The notes: a model not told the origin generated them from the letters alone. DNA of 64,000 nucleotides from an uncultured Clostridia bacterium (GCA_944382875.1 CALWNQ010000002.1:62001-126000); one strand, 5' to 3'. Positions 1-8,327 are shown, numbered from the stretch's first letter. Program-made: numbers and translations.

Positions 1-1
1 A

Positions 2-1111
2 AGTCTGGAACTGGCTTTTTCCAGAGCAGACATCGTCATTACAACCGGAGGCCTTGGTCCCACTTATGATGATTTGAGCAAAGAAACGATTGCTGCCTAT
101 TTCGGCAGAAAACTGGTTCTGCATCAGCCTTCTTATAACAAACTCTGCGCCTATTTTCAGCGCACCGGCCGGGAAATGACCGAAAACAACAAAAAGCAAG
201 CTTTTATGCCGGAAAACTGCATTGTTTTTGACAACCCAAACGGAACAGCTCCCGGCTGCTGTATCCAGCAGGACGGAAAAATGCTGATGATGCTGCCTGG
301 ACCGCCCCGTGAGATGAAACCGATGTTTGACCATTGGGTAGTCCCGATTCTGGAAAAAGAAACCGGCACCCGACTGTTTTCCAAAAACCTTTATTTCTTT
401 GGAATCGGGGAATCCTCGCTGGAATCCCGGTTACGGGAACTAATGGAACAGTCGACCAACCCCACCATTGCGCCTTATGCGAAAACCGGCGAGGTGATGC
501 TGCGTGTTACTGCAAACGCTGAAAACAAAGAACAAGCGGAACGATTGATGGCACCGGTTCTGGTAGAAATCAACCGGCAGGCTGGTGAATTTCTCTATGG
601 GATTGATGTGGATGACCTTCAAACGGCAGCTGTACGTATGTTGTGTGAAAAGGGATTGCACGCAGCAACCGCAGAAAGCTGCACCGGCGGGCTGGTTTCC
701 AAACGCATTACTGATGTCAGTGGCTCCTCCGAAGTATTTGAATGCGGCCTATGCACCTACTCCAACCGGATGAAAGAAAATCTTCTTTCTGTCAGTGCTC
801 AAACATTGGAACAGTACGGCGCTATTTCCGCACAAACCGCAGCAGAAATGGCAGCAGGTGTCCGTCGGGTATCCGGCGCTGAAATCGGGGTATCGGTAAC
901 CGGAAACGCCGGTCCCAACGCTTCGGAAGGAAAAGAAGTTGGGCTGGTATATGTAGCAGTCGATAGTGACTGGCACAAGGAGGTCATCGAACTCCGTCTG
1001 CGGCGCACTGACGAAGATGCACGGGAATATATCCGCTGGGTTGCTTCTTCCAATGCGTTAAATCTGATATTAAAAACCGCAAAAAAATTTCAAAAAACCC
1101 TTGACAAATGA
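2..1111 (+). CDS. cinA: CinA-like competence/damage-inducible protein, 5'-truncated by the window edge
   Basis: The frame is open from base 2 and already carries the nucleotide-binding signature TTGGLGPTYDD near its start, so the true start codon lies outside the window and the few codons before it are lost. The N-terminal part is the MoCF/COG1058 domain, with LPGPPREM downstream. The C-terminal part is the CinA deamidase domain, with AESCTGGLVS and SVTGNAGPN. Family members are linked to NMN deamidation, that is pyridine-nucleotide salvage, and in some bacteria to competence. The usual SVTGIAGP(G/D)GG loop is changed here to GNAGPNASEGKEVG, a mild deviation. The stop codon overlaps the -35 box of the next gene's promoter. 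Confidence 0.93.
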   Translation, partial: SLELAFSRADIVITTGGLGPTYDDLSKETIAAYFGRKLVLHQPSYNKLCAYFQRTGREMTENNKKQAFMPENCIVFDNPNGTAPGCCIQQDGKMLMMLPGPPREMKPMFDHWVVPILEKETGTRLFSKNLYFFGIGESSLESRLRELMEQSTNPTIAPYAKTGEVMLRVTANAENKEQAERLMAPVLVEINRQAGEFLYGIDVDDLQTAAVRMLCEKGLHAATAESCTGGLVSKRITDVSGSSEVFECGLCTYSNRMKENLLSVSAQTLEQYGAISAQTAAEMAAGVRRVSGAEIGVSVTGNAGPNASEGKEVGLVYVAVDSDWHKEVIELRLRRTDEDAREYIRWVASSNALNLILKTAKKFQKTLDK

Positions 1112-1129
1112 AATATTATCCGGTATAAT
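1101..1129 (+). promoter_or_regulatory. Sigma-A promoter of the T-box/trpB transcript
   Basis: A perfect TTGACA (1101-1106) and a perfect TATAAT (1124-1129) are separated by 17 bp. The -35 box sits across the last codons of cinA, whose stop is at 1109-1111, so the promoter is embedded in the upstream gene's end. The start of transcription is expected near 1136, giving a leader of about 345 nt. Confidence 0.85.
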
Positions 1130-1135
1130 AGGCTC

Positions 1136-1412
1136 CAATCAAACAAACCGATGACTGAGAAGAGTAGCGACAGATCTTCCTCTTTCAGAGAGCCGCAGGT
1201 GGTGGAATTGCGGCAGACGGAAACCGTTGTGAATGGACTCAGGAGGGCAGGACGAAAAGCTTCGGCTGAGTAGCGCCTGACGGGATCTCCGCCCGTTATC
1301 AAAGGAGCATATATGAATCCGTATATGAGAACAAGTGGGCGTATAACGTCAATTTGGGTGGTACCGCAGAAGCAAAGGCTTTTGTCCCAATCAGTGGGAC
1401 AAAAGCCTTTTT
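1136..1412 (+). promoter_or_regulatory. T-box riboswitch, tryptophan specifier
   Basis: The canonical T-box sequence GGGTGGTACCGC lies at about 1355-1366, followed by a terminator. Stem I can be drawn: CTGAG at 1155-1159 pairs with CTCAG at 1238-1242. An AGTA motif (1163-1166) forms the 5' side of the specifier loop, and GAATGGA (1231-1237) the 3' side. The codon in the specifier position, between GAA and A, is TGG (1234-1236), which means tRNA-Trp. The element should therefore sense uncharged tRNA-Trp and permit transcription of the trpB-type gene 70 nt downstream. The specifier agrees with the gene's function, which supports the fold. Confidence 0.92.
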
Positions 1413-1415
1413 TGT
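1374..1415 (+). terminator. T-box regulated intrinsic terminator
   Basis: A perfect 16-bp stem, 1374-1389 paired with 1395-1410, closes a 5-nt loop and runs into a T-rich tract. In the T-box mechanism this stem competes with an antiterminator formed by the T-box sequence just upstream. Confidence 0.9.
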
Positions 1416-1480
1416 TCCCTCTAAAAACGTGATTTCCCTCTTTTCTCAATAAGCGGAGCCGACTTTTGAAAGGAGCGCTT

Positions 1481-2863
1481 ATGATGAAAAACATTCCTCA
1501 CAAAATCTACCTCACAGAAGAACAGATGCCGAAGCAATGGTATAACCTGCGGGCTGATATGAAAAATCTTCCCGATCCTATGCTCAATCCTCAAACATTA
1601 AAACCTGTGACCGAAGAAGATCTCTACCCTGTTTTTTGCAAAGAGCTGGCACATCAGGAACTGGACAATATCACCCGTTTTGTTGATATTCCGGAGGAGA
1701 TTCAGGACTTTTACAAAATGTACCGCCCTTCCCCGCTGATTCGCGCGTATCAATTGGAAAAAGCGCTGGATACCCCAGCAAAAATTTACTACAAATTTGA
1801 AGGCAACAACACTTCCGGCAGCCACAAGCTCAATTCCGCAGTCGCACAGGTTTATTATGCAAAAAAACAGGGCTTGACCAGCCTGACAACCGAAACCGGA
1901 GCCGGCCAATGGGGTACGGCACTTGCCGAAGCATGTGCTTTCTTTGGCATGGACCTGACTGTTTATATGGTAAAAGGCTCTTATGAACAGAAACCATTCC
2001 GCAAATCGATCATCCAAACCTTTGGCGCTAATGTGATTCCCAGCCCCAGCAATACCACCAAAGCCGGCAGAAAAATCCTGGCGGAAAATCCCGGAACCAG
2101 TGGAAGCCTTGGCTGTGCCATTTCGGAAGCAGTGGAAAAAGCAGTTACTACCCCTGACTGTCGGTACGTACTTGGTTCGGTGTTGAATCAAGTCCTTCTC
2201 CATCAATCCATTATTGGTGAAGAAAGCGCAATCGCTATGCAACTGATTGATGAGTATCCCGACATCGTCATCGGATGTGCGGGCGGTGGTTCCAATTTGG
2301 GTGGTCTGATAGGACCCTTTATGCGGGATAAACTAAACGGAAAAGCAAATCCCCGCATCATTGCGGTAGAACCGGCGTCCTGTCCTTCCCTGACTCGAGG
2401 CAGATATGCATACGATTATTGTGACACCGGAAAAATCACCCCGATGGCAAAAATGTACACACTGGGCTGCGGCTTTATGCCTTCTCCCAACCACGCCGGT
2501 GGTCTCCGCTACCACGGTATGTCCCCCATTTTATCGAAGCTTTATCACGATGGCTATATGGAAGCCGTTTCGGTAGAACAAACCAAAGTTTTCGAAGCCG
2601 CTACTTTCTTTGCCAAAAAGGAAACTATCTTGCCTGCCCCGGAATCCTCTCATGCCATCCGTGCAGCGATTGATGAAGCTATTAAATGCCGCGAAACAGG
2701 AGAAGCAAAAACCATTTTGTTCGGCCTTACCGGCACTGGTTATTTTGATATGACCGCTTACAATTCCTATCTGGAAAAGACAATGAGCGACTATATTCCC
2801 ACCGATGCAGATTTGGAAAAAGGCTTTGCAGGGCTCCCCCATATTCCTGGCATTCAAGAATAA
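1481..2863 (+). CDS. trpB: Tryptophan synthase beta chain, TrpB2-type
   Basis: About 460 aa, longer than TrpB1 (about 400) and typical of the stand-alone TrpB2 subgroup. The PLP-lysine motif is GSHKLNSA, the TETGAGQWG signature follows, and GCAGGGSNLGG is the phosphate-binding glycine loop. It condenses indole with L-serine (or O-phosphoserine in some TrpB2) to make tryptophan. No trpA or other trp gene is adjacent, which suggests indole salvage or a role outside the classical operon. Expression is under the Trp-specific T-box upstream. The start is ATG 1481, 5 nt after AAAGGAG; ATG 1484, also in frame, has better spacing and cannot be excluded. Confidence 0.93.
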   Translation: MMKNIPHKIYLTEEQMPKQWYNLRADMKNLPDPMLNPQTLKPVTEEDLYPVFCKELAHQELDNITRFVDIPEEIQDFYKMYRPSPLIRAYQLEKALDTPAKIYYKFEGNNTSGSHKLNSAVAQVYYAKKQGLTSLTTETGAGQWGTALAEACAFFGMDLTVYMVKGSYEQKPFRKSIIQTFGANVIPSPSNTTKAGRKILAENPGTSGSLGCAISEAVEKAVTTPDCRYVLGSVLNQVLLHQSIIGEESAIAMQLIDEYPDIVIGCAGGGSNLGGLIGPFMRDKLNGKANPRIIAVEPASCPSLTRGRYAYDYCDTGKITPMAKMYTLGCGFMPSPNHAGGLRYHGMSPILSKLYHDGYMEAVSVEQTKVFEAATFFAKKETILPAPESSHAIRAAIDEAIKCRETGEAKTILFGLTGTGYFDMTAYNSYLEKTMSDYIPTDADLEKGFAGLPHIPGIQE

Positions 2864-2870
2864 AATAGAA

Positions 2871-2900
2871 AACCGCTGTGCTATTACACAGCGGTTTTTC
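2871..2900. terminator. Bidirectional intrinsic terminator between trpB and mtnN
   Basis: AACCGCTGTG (2871-2880) pairs with CACAGCGGTT (2887-2896), with T-runs on both sides. It sits between convergent genes and can end both the trpB transcript and the long minus-strand operon that finishes with mtnN. Confidence 0.88.
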
Positions 2901-3569
2901 TTATGCAAGCATCGATTCCACAATCGCCGCAGCGTCATCGGCCGCAAGCTTTTCAAAGGTTTCATAATCCATCTCGGCACTGTCATCTGCGTTGTCGGAA
3001 ATGCAGCGGATAATTACAAACGGAATTCCATTTGCCGCAGCAGTATGTGCTACCGCACCGCCTTCCATCTCCACACAGCAGGGATTGGTCCGGGCGACAA
3101 TATCTGCTTTGACCGCACTGTCCGCAATAAACTGGTCGCCGGTTGCAATCTTTCCCACCATCCAAATGACACGTCCCTCACAGGCGGCTTTTGCTTTTTC
3201 TATCAGCCGGCTATCCGCGGTAAATTCCTCTAAATGCGGATACCCAATTGCCAGGATCCGCGGATCCATGTCATGATAGACTACAGTGTCTGAAATCACA
3301 ACATTCCGCACCCGGATATCCGGATGAGCACCACCCGCAATGCCGGTGTTGATGACGGAATTCACCTGAAAACGGTCGATCAGAATTTGGGTGGTGATGG
3401 CTGCGTTCACTTTTCCGATTCCGGAACAGACAACCACAACGTTGGTATTCCCAAGTTTTCCGCTGTAGAAATGCCGTCCCGCATAAATCGTTTCCGCACG
3501 ATCCTGCAGACAATCTTTCAGCTTCTCAACTTCAAGGCCCATTGCTCCGATAATTCCAACTGGTTTCAT
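2901..3569 (-). CDS. mtnN: 5'-methylthioadenosine/S-adenosylhomocysteine nucleosidase
   Basis: 222 aa, close to the usual MtnN length of about 230. Conserved elements are GAMGLEVE near the N-terminus (the catalytic-site Glu), NTGIAGG, the CVEMEGGAVAH segment that binds the ribose, and SDNAD, which holds the general-acid Asp. The enzyme removes adenine from MTA and SAH, feeding methionine salvage and the activated methyl cycle. It is the last gene of the minus-strand cluster, 23 nt beyond spoVM, with an AAAGGATG-type binding site. A futalosine hydrolase is a less likely alternative, given the canonical MtnN motifs. Confidence 0.93.
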   Translation of the reverse strand: MKPVGIIGAMGLEVEKLKDCLQDRAETIYAGRHFYSGKLGNTNVVVVCSGIGKVNAAITTQILIDRFQVNSVINTGIAGGAHPDIRVRNVVISDTVVYHDMDPRILAIGYPHLEEFTADSRLIEKAKAACEGRVIWMVGKIATGDQFIADSAVKADIVARTNPCCVEMEGGAVAHTAAANGIPFVIIRCISDNADDSAEMDYETFEKLAADDAAAIVESMLA

Positions 3570-3592
3570 ATTTGCACATCCTTTGTTTTGTT

Positions 3593-3679
3593 TCAGTCGT
3601 CCTGTTCCTTCTTAATGCCAAAAATCAGCCGGAGCAGTCCGGATAAGTATTTGGGGCTTTTGATGACAACGATCTTCAT
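3593..3679 (-). CDS. spoVM: Stage V sporulation protein SpoVM
   Basis: A 28-aa ORF starting MKIVVIKSPKYLSG and ending GIKKEQDD. It has the SpoVM pattern of a short amphipathic helix with a central proline (position 9) and a basic C-terminal part. In Bacillus the 26-aa SpoVM recognises the convex forespore membrane and anchors the SpoIVA coat basement layer. The start has an excellent AAGGAGGAG ribosome binding site. Synteny is strong: spoVM follows thiN downstream of prpC-prkC-rsgA in Bacillus, as here. It is too short for most ORF callers. This is direct evidence that the organism is a spore former. Confidence 0.9.
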   Translation of the reverse strand: MKIVVIKSPKYLSGLLRLIFGIKKEQDD

Positions 3680-3692
3680 ATGATCTCCTCCT

Positions 3693-3848
3693 TCACCTCT
3701 TACAGCGTGTAATCCCCCAATAAATCAATCCGGCGCCGGCGCACGCCAGCAGCAGACGGACGGAAAAAAACACGCTCAGCAGCAGGATTATCCCTGCAAT
3801 TACGGCGGCTAAAGGAGCAGCCTGTAAAATCGGTAACGGTTTTTTCAT
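3693..3848 (-). CDS. Hypothetical 51-aa membrane protein upstream of spoVM
   Basis: The frame encodes 51 aa starting MKKPLPILQAAP and ending GITRCKR. It has two adjacent hydrophobic stretches (roughly residues 11-29 and 32-46) separated by an Arg, so it looks like a small two-helix or hairpin membrane protein with basic ends. A GGGAGGG binding site lies 8 nt before the ATG. Its stop is 13 nt from the spoVM start, and the spoVM ribosome binding site lies immediately after it, suggesting co-transcription and perhaps coupled translation. I do not recognise the family. Position suggests a sporulation or membrane role, but that is inference. Coding status rests on the binding site, the composition and the tight spacing. 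Confidence 0.6.
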   Translation of the reverse strand: MKKPLPILQAAPLAAVIAGIILLLSVFFSVRLLLACAGAGLIYWGITRCKR

Positions 3849-3859
3849 CTAAAAGCCCT

Positions 3860-3900
3860 CCCTGCCGCGTTGTTTTTACACTGCATCATACGCAGCAGGG
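3860..3900 (-). promoter_or_regulatory. Inverted repeat over the ribosome binding site of the 51-aa ORF
   Basis: CCCTGCCGCG (3860-3869) and CGCAGCAGGG (3891-3900) are inverted repeats with a single mismatch. On the minus strand the second arm contains the GCAGGGAGGG region that serves as the binding site for the small membrane ORF. A hairpin in the mRNA could thus mask initiation. No T-run follows, so it is not a simple terminator. Confidence 0.4.
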
Positions 3901-3913
3901 CTTGTTTTGGTTC

Positions 3914-4540
3914 CTATGATATTTTTGTCTGGATAATTAACAGTGTGCCGTTTTGCACCGAAACCCTCATTGTTTGTCCGGCAGCGTGTTGGTTACTGAC
4001 ACCAAGAGGAAAGTCCGGTTCCAAAACCGCATCATCCAAATTATATTCCGCACCGGTAATGGTAATACCGCTGCAGGTTCCGCCGTATGCAAATACCGAC
4101 AGATATTTATATTCGGGTGAAAGCGTCAGGCTTCCTTCGGTAAGCAGACAGATTTTGTGGTTCTCATCGAGCAGCCATCCGCGTTTCCCGAATTGCAGCA
4201 GGTAAGCGAGCGACTGGATATTGGCATATGTATGGTCAAAGCGTCCGCCCATCCCGCCAAATAGGAAAAACTCCTCTGCACCCATCGCCAGTCCCTTTTT
4301 GATCGCCAGCATCATATCGGTGTCGTCTTTTCTGGTGGGAAACAGAATCGCTCCGGCTGGTACATCCTTTTCCCGGAAGGAATCCATATCGCCAATGATC
4401 ACATCCGGTATGAGTCCGAGTGCCGCCGTATGACGCAGTCCTCCATCTGCCGCAATCACAATTTTATGCTGTAAATCCAGATAAGGACGGATATAATCGT
4501 ATTGTTCAATCGGGGCAGCCCCGAATATTAGGCAATTCAA
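3914..4540 (-). CDS. thiN: Thiamine pyrophosphokinase
   Basis: 208 aa from the TTG start. Motifs are ADGGLRH, GDMDS, RKDDTDMMLA and GGRFDHTYAN, the ATP/Mg and thiamine binding signature of ThiN. It transfers pyrophosphate from ATP to thiamine to give thiamine diphosphate. The TTG codon at 4540 overlaps the rsgA stop in a TTGA arrangement and has AAGGAGG 9 nt upstream; starts further upstream would overlap rsgA more. Position after rsgA and before spoVM is conserved with Bacillus, although the rpe gene that lies between rsgA and thiN there is absent. Confidence 0.93.
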   Translation of the reverse strand: MNCLIFGAAPIEQYDYIRPYLDLQHKIVIAADGGLRHTAALGLIPDVIIGDMDSFREKDVPAGAILFPTRKDDTDMMLAIKKGLAMGAEEFFLFGGMGGRFDHTYANIQSLAYLLQFGKRGWLLDENHKICLLTEGSLTLSPEYKYLSVFAYGGTCSGITITGAEYNLDDAVLEPDFPLGVSNQHAAGQTMRVSVQNGTLLIIQTKIS

Positions 4541-5427
4541 CGATGTTTTCCTCCTTCTTTCCATTCCCATTCCTTTTGTTGCATTGCTTCTTCATATAAA
4601 GTACAGTAACTCTGGTGTCGGCTCTGTGAAATCTTTCCTTCTTTCAAGGCAGAAAGTACTGCACATCCCTTTTCCACCCGATGAGAACAGTCGGGAAACT
4701 GGCAATCGTCAACATATGGGGCAAATTCCCGGAAACAACCTGCCAGTTCTTCTTTGCGAATGCGGTCGTATTTTTCAATCTCCACTGTCGAAAAACCCGG
4801 GCTGTCCGCTACAAGGCCGCCGTTGGGCAGCTCATATATTTCCACATGCCGGGTAGTGTGACGTCCTCTACCCAACTTTTGGCTGATGTGCGCTGTTTCC
4901 AACGAAAGTTCCGGAATCAGTGCATTCATCAAAGTGGATTTTCCCACACCGGAATTCCCGATAAAGATACTAAGTTTACCGGTAAGTTTTTGCAGTAACC
5001 CAGTGTAATCTTTTTGTCCAGGTTCACTGGTAAAGACCGAAAAACCGGCGTTTTGATAAATTGCTTGATACTCAGCGGAATCAGCCAGGTCATTTTTGGT
5101 AAAAACCAAAAGCGGTTCAATCATTTTGTACTCACATACGGTGATCAATTTATCCAGAACAAAAAGGTTTGGAACTGGTTCTGTGGCAGCAACTACCATA
5201 ACCGCCACATCTAGGTTTGCCGCCGGTGGGCGCAGAATCTCATTTTTCCGCGGCAGAATATCCGCAACTACACCGTTTTCCACCAAAACTCGGTCACCAA
5301 CCAACGGGGATCTTCCTTCTTTTCGAAAGATCCCCTTGGCGCCACATTCCAAATCTTCGCCGCTTTCGGTACGAACATAATAAAATCCACTGATGGCTTT
5401 CCGGATCATACCTGTTTGCTGTTCCAT
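4537..5427 (-). CDS. rsgA: Ribosome small-subunit-dependent GTPase A
   Basis: 296 aa. The circularly permuted GTPase order is visible: an OB-fold N-terminus, then G4 TKNDLAD, then the P-loop GNSGVGKSTLMNAL, then G3 DSPGFST. A C-terminal zinc-knuckle segment follows with C-x4-C-S-H-x5-C (CQFPDCSHRVEKGC). RsgA checks and releases late 30S assembly intermediates. Its start is 3 nt after the prkC stop, with a GAGGAG binding site inside prkC, so it is translated with the kinase gene. The conserved order prkC-rsgA-thiN supports the call. Confidence 0.96.
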   Translation of the reverse strand: MEQQTGMIRKAISGFYYVRTESGEDLECGAKGIFRKEGRSPLVGDRVLVENGVVADILPRKNEILRPPAANLDVAVMVVAATEPVPNLFVLDKLITVCEYKMIEPLLVFTKNDLADSAEYQAIYQNAGFSVFTSEPGQKDYTGLLQKLTGKLSIFIGNSGVGKSTLMNALIPELSLETAHISQKLGRGRHTTRHVEIYELPNGGLVADSPGFSTVEIEKYDRIRKEELAGCFREFAPYVDDCQFPDCSHRVEKGCAVLSALKEGKISQSRHQSYCTLYEEAMQQKEWEWKEGGKHR

Positions 5428-5430
5428 CTT

Positions 5431-7539
5431 CTACTCCTCTACCGGTGCGCCATCCGGTGATTCTCCGCCTTCTGGCCGGGGTTCATCTCCTGGACCAACC
5501 GGCACTACCGGTTCTTCGTCCGAACTTTCCGGATTTCCCGGGCCCTCCGGAGTAGAAGGCCCTTCCGGCTCGCTGGGTTCAGAAGATGTTTGTTCAAATA
5601 CTTCCACATTGTATGAGCCGTTCAAAACAGATACATTGTTTTCAAAATCGACTTCAAATTCAGCGTATTGCTGGTTATTGATGACAACAATCGCTTGTGT
5701 CTTTTCTACACCTTCGATTTCACCGGTCCAAACATTGGTAACGGCAGGATTTACAGTTTCTCGCAGGATTTCTTCACCATTCACATAAATGCTCATGGTA
5801 TAGTCCATATTTGGAGCACTGGCAGGGAAGTTTACCGTTAAGGTTGCCTTCATCGAATAACCGGAACCATTGCTGACCTTGAGGATAATGGTAGAACCGC
5901 TCTCCGCATATTCATTCTGAGGCAAACTCTGTTCGACAACAATACCCGGTTTTTCATTGCTGTCAACTTCTTCTACCTGCACCTTCAAATCCAGCGCACT
6001 AAGCTTTTCTTTGGCTTTTTCAATGTCATATCCCACCAACATTGGTACTTTTACTACAGTAGATGCCTGCGCACGGCTGACATACAAAATTACCTGGGAA
6101 CCTTGCTCAACCTGTTGACCGGCAGGCGGATCCGTTTTTATAACATGGTCCACTTCAACTGAATTATCAACCTGTGTCCGGATAATCGGCTCCAAACCAC
6201 GTTCCGCCAATGCATCTTCCGCATCACCTACATACCATCCAGTGAGTTCTGGAACTTCCAACACTTCAATTCCAGCACTTACTTTCACTTGGATGCGGCG
6301 GTTTGTTTTTACTTTAATACCCGGTTCAATGCTCTGATAATAAATTTGTCCTTCAGGGTATTCGCTCTTTTCATTTTCGATGACGACAAAATGAAAATCC
6401 TTATATTCTTCTGTCTTTTTTACGGTTTCATAGTCCATACCGATAAGATTCGGCATGACAATTTCTGCAACTTTTTCTTCTCGCCCGTAGTAAAAAAAGC
6501 CCATTAGTACCAATAAGGCAGTAATCACACATGCAGCGGCAATTCCTGTCAGAATCAGGATAGTCGGACTACGTTTGACTACAACTTGTTCATCTGCTTC
6601 TGTATTCATTTCATCCTCCGGCTGCTCTTCGGCCTGTATCTCACTTACCGAACGGGAATATCTCGTACTTGCTGGTTCTTCTGGCATGTACTTGTATTCA
6701 AAAACAATATTCGGGTTCTGCTTAAAACGGTCTATCGCAAGCAACATTTCATTTGCAGAATGATACCGCATATTCTTATCCTTCTGCATTGCTTTTTCGG
6801 TAATCTCGCACAAACCGGTTGGGACATCCTCTGCGATAGTATGAACCGGAACCGGTTTGTTATGAATATGCTTCATAGCAATCTGCTCCGGGGTATCCCC
6901 ATCAAAAGGAACGCTTCCAGTCAGCATTTCATAGAGAAGCACTCCAGCGGAATAGATATCACTTTTTTCGTCTGACTCTTCTCCACAAGCTTGTTCCGGG
7001 CTGATGTAATGCACCGAACCGATCGCACGGTCATCCATTGTGCGGATATCTTCCCGCGCAAAGCGGGCAATTCCGAAATCCATAACCTTAATTGTTCCAT
7101 CCCGCAAAAGCATAATGTTCTGGGATTTAATATCCCGGTGAATTACGCCGTTTTCATGCGCATGCTCCAGAGCTTTCAAAACCTGGGTGATGAAATGCAC
7201 TGCGTCTTTCCATTTTAAGCGTCCCTGATGGGCAATGTACTGACGCATGGTGATCCCATCAATATATTCCATGACGATATACTGTTCCGCGCCTGTAAAG
7301 TTTACATCATAGACTTTTACAATATTCGGATGATCCAGCACTGCAATCACTTTGGACTCGTTCCGAAAACGGCGGACAAACTCCTCATTCGTCAGATATT
7401 CCTCTTTCAGAATTTTTACTGCTACCGTTTTTTGTTCCAACAGGTCTCTGGCTTCAAAAACATTTGCCATCCCGCCGCTGCCGATCAGCTTAATTAACTC
7501 ATACCGTCCGGTCAATTTTTTTCCGATATAGTTTTCCAT
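5431..7539 (-). CDS. prkC: PASTA-domain serine/threonine protein kinase
   Basis: 702 aa. An N-terminal Hanks-type kinase domain (about residues 12-272) has the glycine loop GSGGMANV, ATP-binding K42, catalytic HRDIKSQN (D136) and DFG at 154-156. One membrane helix lies at about 325-350. Three extracellular PASTA repeats follow (about 358-560), then a beta-rich domain and an unusual C-terminal tail of about 50 residues rich in Pro, Glu, Gly and Ser. PASTA kinases sense muropeptides or lipid II; in Bacillus PrkC triggers spore germination. The cognate phosphatase gene precedes it by 18 nt. The tail may be a surface spacer or low-complexity linker. Confidence 0.96.
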   Translation of the reverse strand: MENYIGKKLTGRYELIKLIGSGGMANVFEARDLLEQKTVAVKILKEEYLTNEEFVRRFRNESKVIAVLDHPNIVKVYDVNFTGAEQYIVMEYIDGITMRQYIAHQGRLKWKDAVHFITQVLKALEHAHENGVIHRDIKSQNIMLLRDGTIKVMDFGIARFAREDIRTMDDRAIGSVHYISPEQACGEESDEKSDIYSAGVLLYEMLTGSVPFDGDTPEQIAMKHIHNKPVPVHTIAEDVPTGLCEITEKAMQKDKNMRYHSANEMLLAIDRFKQNPNIVFEYKYMPEEPASTRYSRSVSEIQAEEQPEDEMNTEADEQVVVKRSPTILILTGIAAACVITALLVLMGFFYYGREEKVAEIVMPNLIGMDYETVKKTEEYKDFHFVVIENEKSEYPEGQIYYQSIEPGIKVKTNRRIQVKVSAGIEVLEVPELTGWYVGDAEDALAERGLEPIIRTQVDNSVEVDHVIKTDPPAGQQVEQGSQVILYVSRAQASTVVKVPMLVGYDIEKAKEKLSALDLKVQVEEVDSNEKPGIVVEQSLPQNEYAESGSTIILKVSNGSGYSMKATLTVNFPASAPNMDYTMSIYVNGEEILRETVNPAVTNVWTGEIEGVEKTQAIVVINNQQYAEFEVDFENNVSVLNGSYNVEVFEQTSSEPSEPEGPSTPEGPGNPESSDEEPVVPVGPGDEPRPEGGESPDGAPVEE

Positions 7540-7557
7540 GGTCTCCCTCCAAAGGTA

Positions 7558-8286
7558 TCAAACCTCGACAATGACAACTGTAATATTGTCATGCCCGCCC
7601 TCCTGATTGGCTGTGCAAATCAGTGTTTCGGCAGCTTCTTCGATTGAATCGCTGCTGATTACATCTGCCAGCTTCTCATCCGGGCAAAGATTTGTCAAGC
7701 CGTCTGTGCAGAGCAGTAGTTTATCTCCGGGATATAAATCAAGAGAATAAAAATCCACATCCACATCCCAATGCACGCCAACCGCACGGGTTATGATATT
7801 TTTGTTGGGATGTACCCTTGCCTCTTCCGGGCTGATTTCCCCGCGGTCAACCATTTCCTGAATAAACGAATGGTCACGTGTTATTTGTGTCAGCGAATGT
7901 TCCCGCATCAGGTAGAGACGGCTGTCCCCTACATGAGCGATATACGCCCGTTTCTGATGTAACAGACTTAATACAACAGTGGTGCCCATTCCAGTGTATT
8001 CAGGATGATCTTTTGCTGTCTGATAGATTGCCCGGTTCGCTGAAGCAACCGCCTCTAAAACCATAGCTTTTACCGCTTCAGCACCCATCACATCCTGATA
8101 AGTTTTTTGAATGGTTTCGGTTATTACTTTTTTTGCAATGGTACTGGCTGTATCCCCACCACGGGCACCACCCATTCCGTCGCAGACAAGTGCCAGCCCG
8201 GACCCGGTACCGAGCGCTACGATTTTAAAGGCGTCCTGGTTGGTATCCCGAACCATTCCGATATCTGTCTTTCCTACTATTCTCAA
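7558..8286 (-). CDS. prpC: PP2C-family protein phosphatase partner of PrkC
   Basis: 242 aa from the chosen TTG (8286). PP2C motifs are DTNQD, LVCDGMGGARGGD, HVGDSRLYL, RDHS and GGHDNITVV, including the metal-binding aspartates. It removes phosphate from Ser/Thr in PrkC substrates. The longest frame starts at TTG 8307, but an AAAAGGAG site lies inside that extension 8 nt before TTG 8286. Starting there gives the usual family N-terminus, MRIVGKTDIG. It lies between rlmN and prkC as in Bacillus. Confidence 0.94.
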   Translation of the reverse strand: MRIVGKTDIGMVRDTNQDAFKIVALGTGSGLALVCDGMGGARGGDTASTIAKKVITETIQKTYQDVMGAEAVKAMVLEAVASANRAIYQTAKDHPEYTGMGTTVVLSLLHQKRAYIAHVGDSRLYLMREHSLTQITRDHSFIQEMVDRGEISPEEARVHPNKNIITRAVGVHWDVDVDFYSLDLYPGDKLLLCTDGLTNLCPDEKLADVISSDSIEEAAETLICTANQEGGHDNITVVIVEV

Positions 8287-8327
8287 AGCGACGATCTCCT
8301 TTTCCAAATGGAATCGATTGAAAGGAA

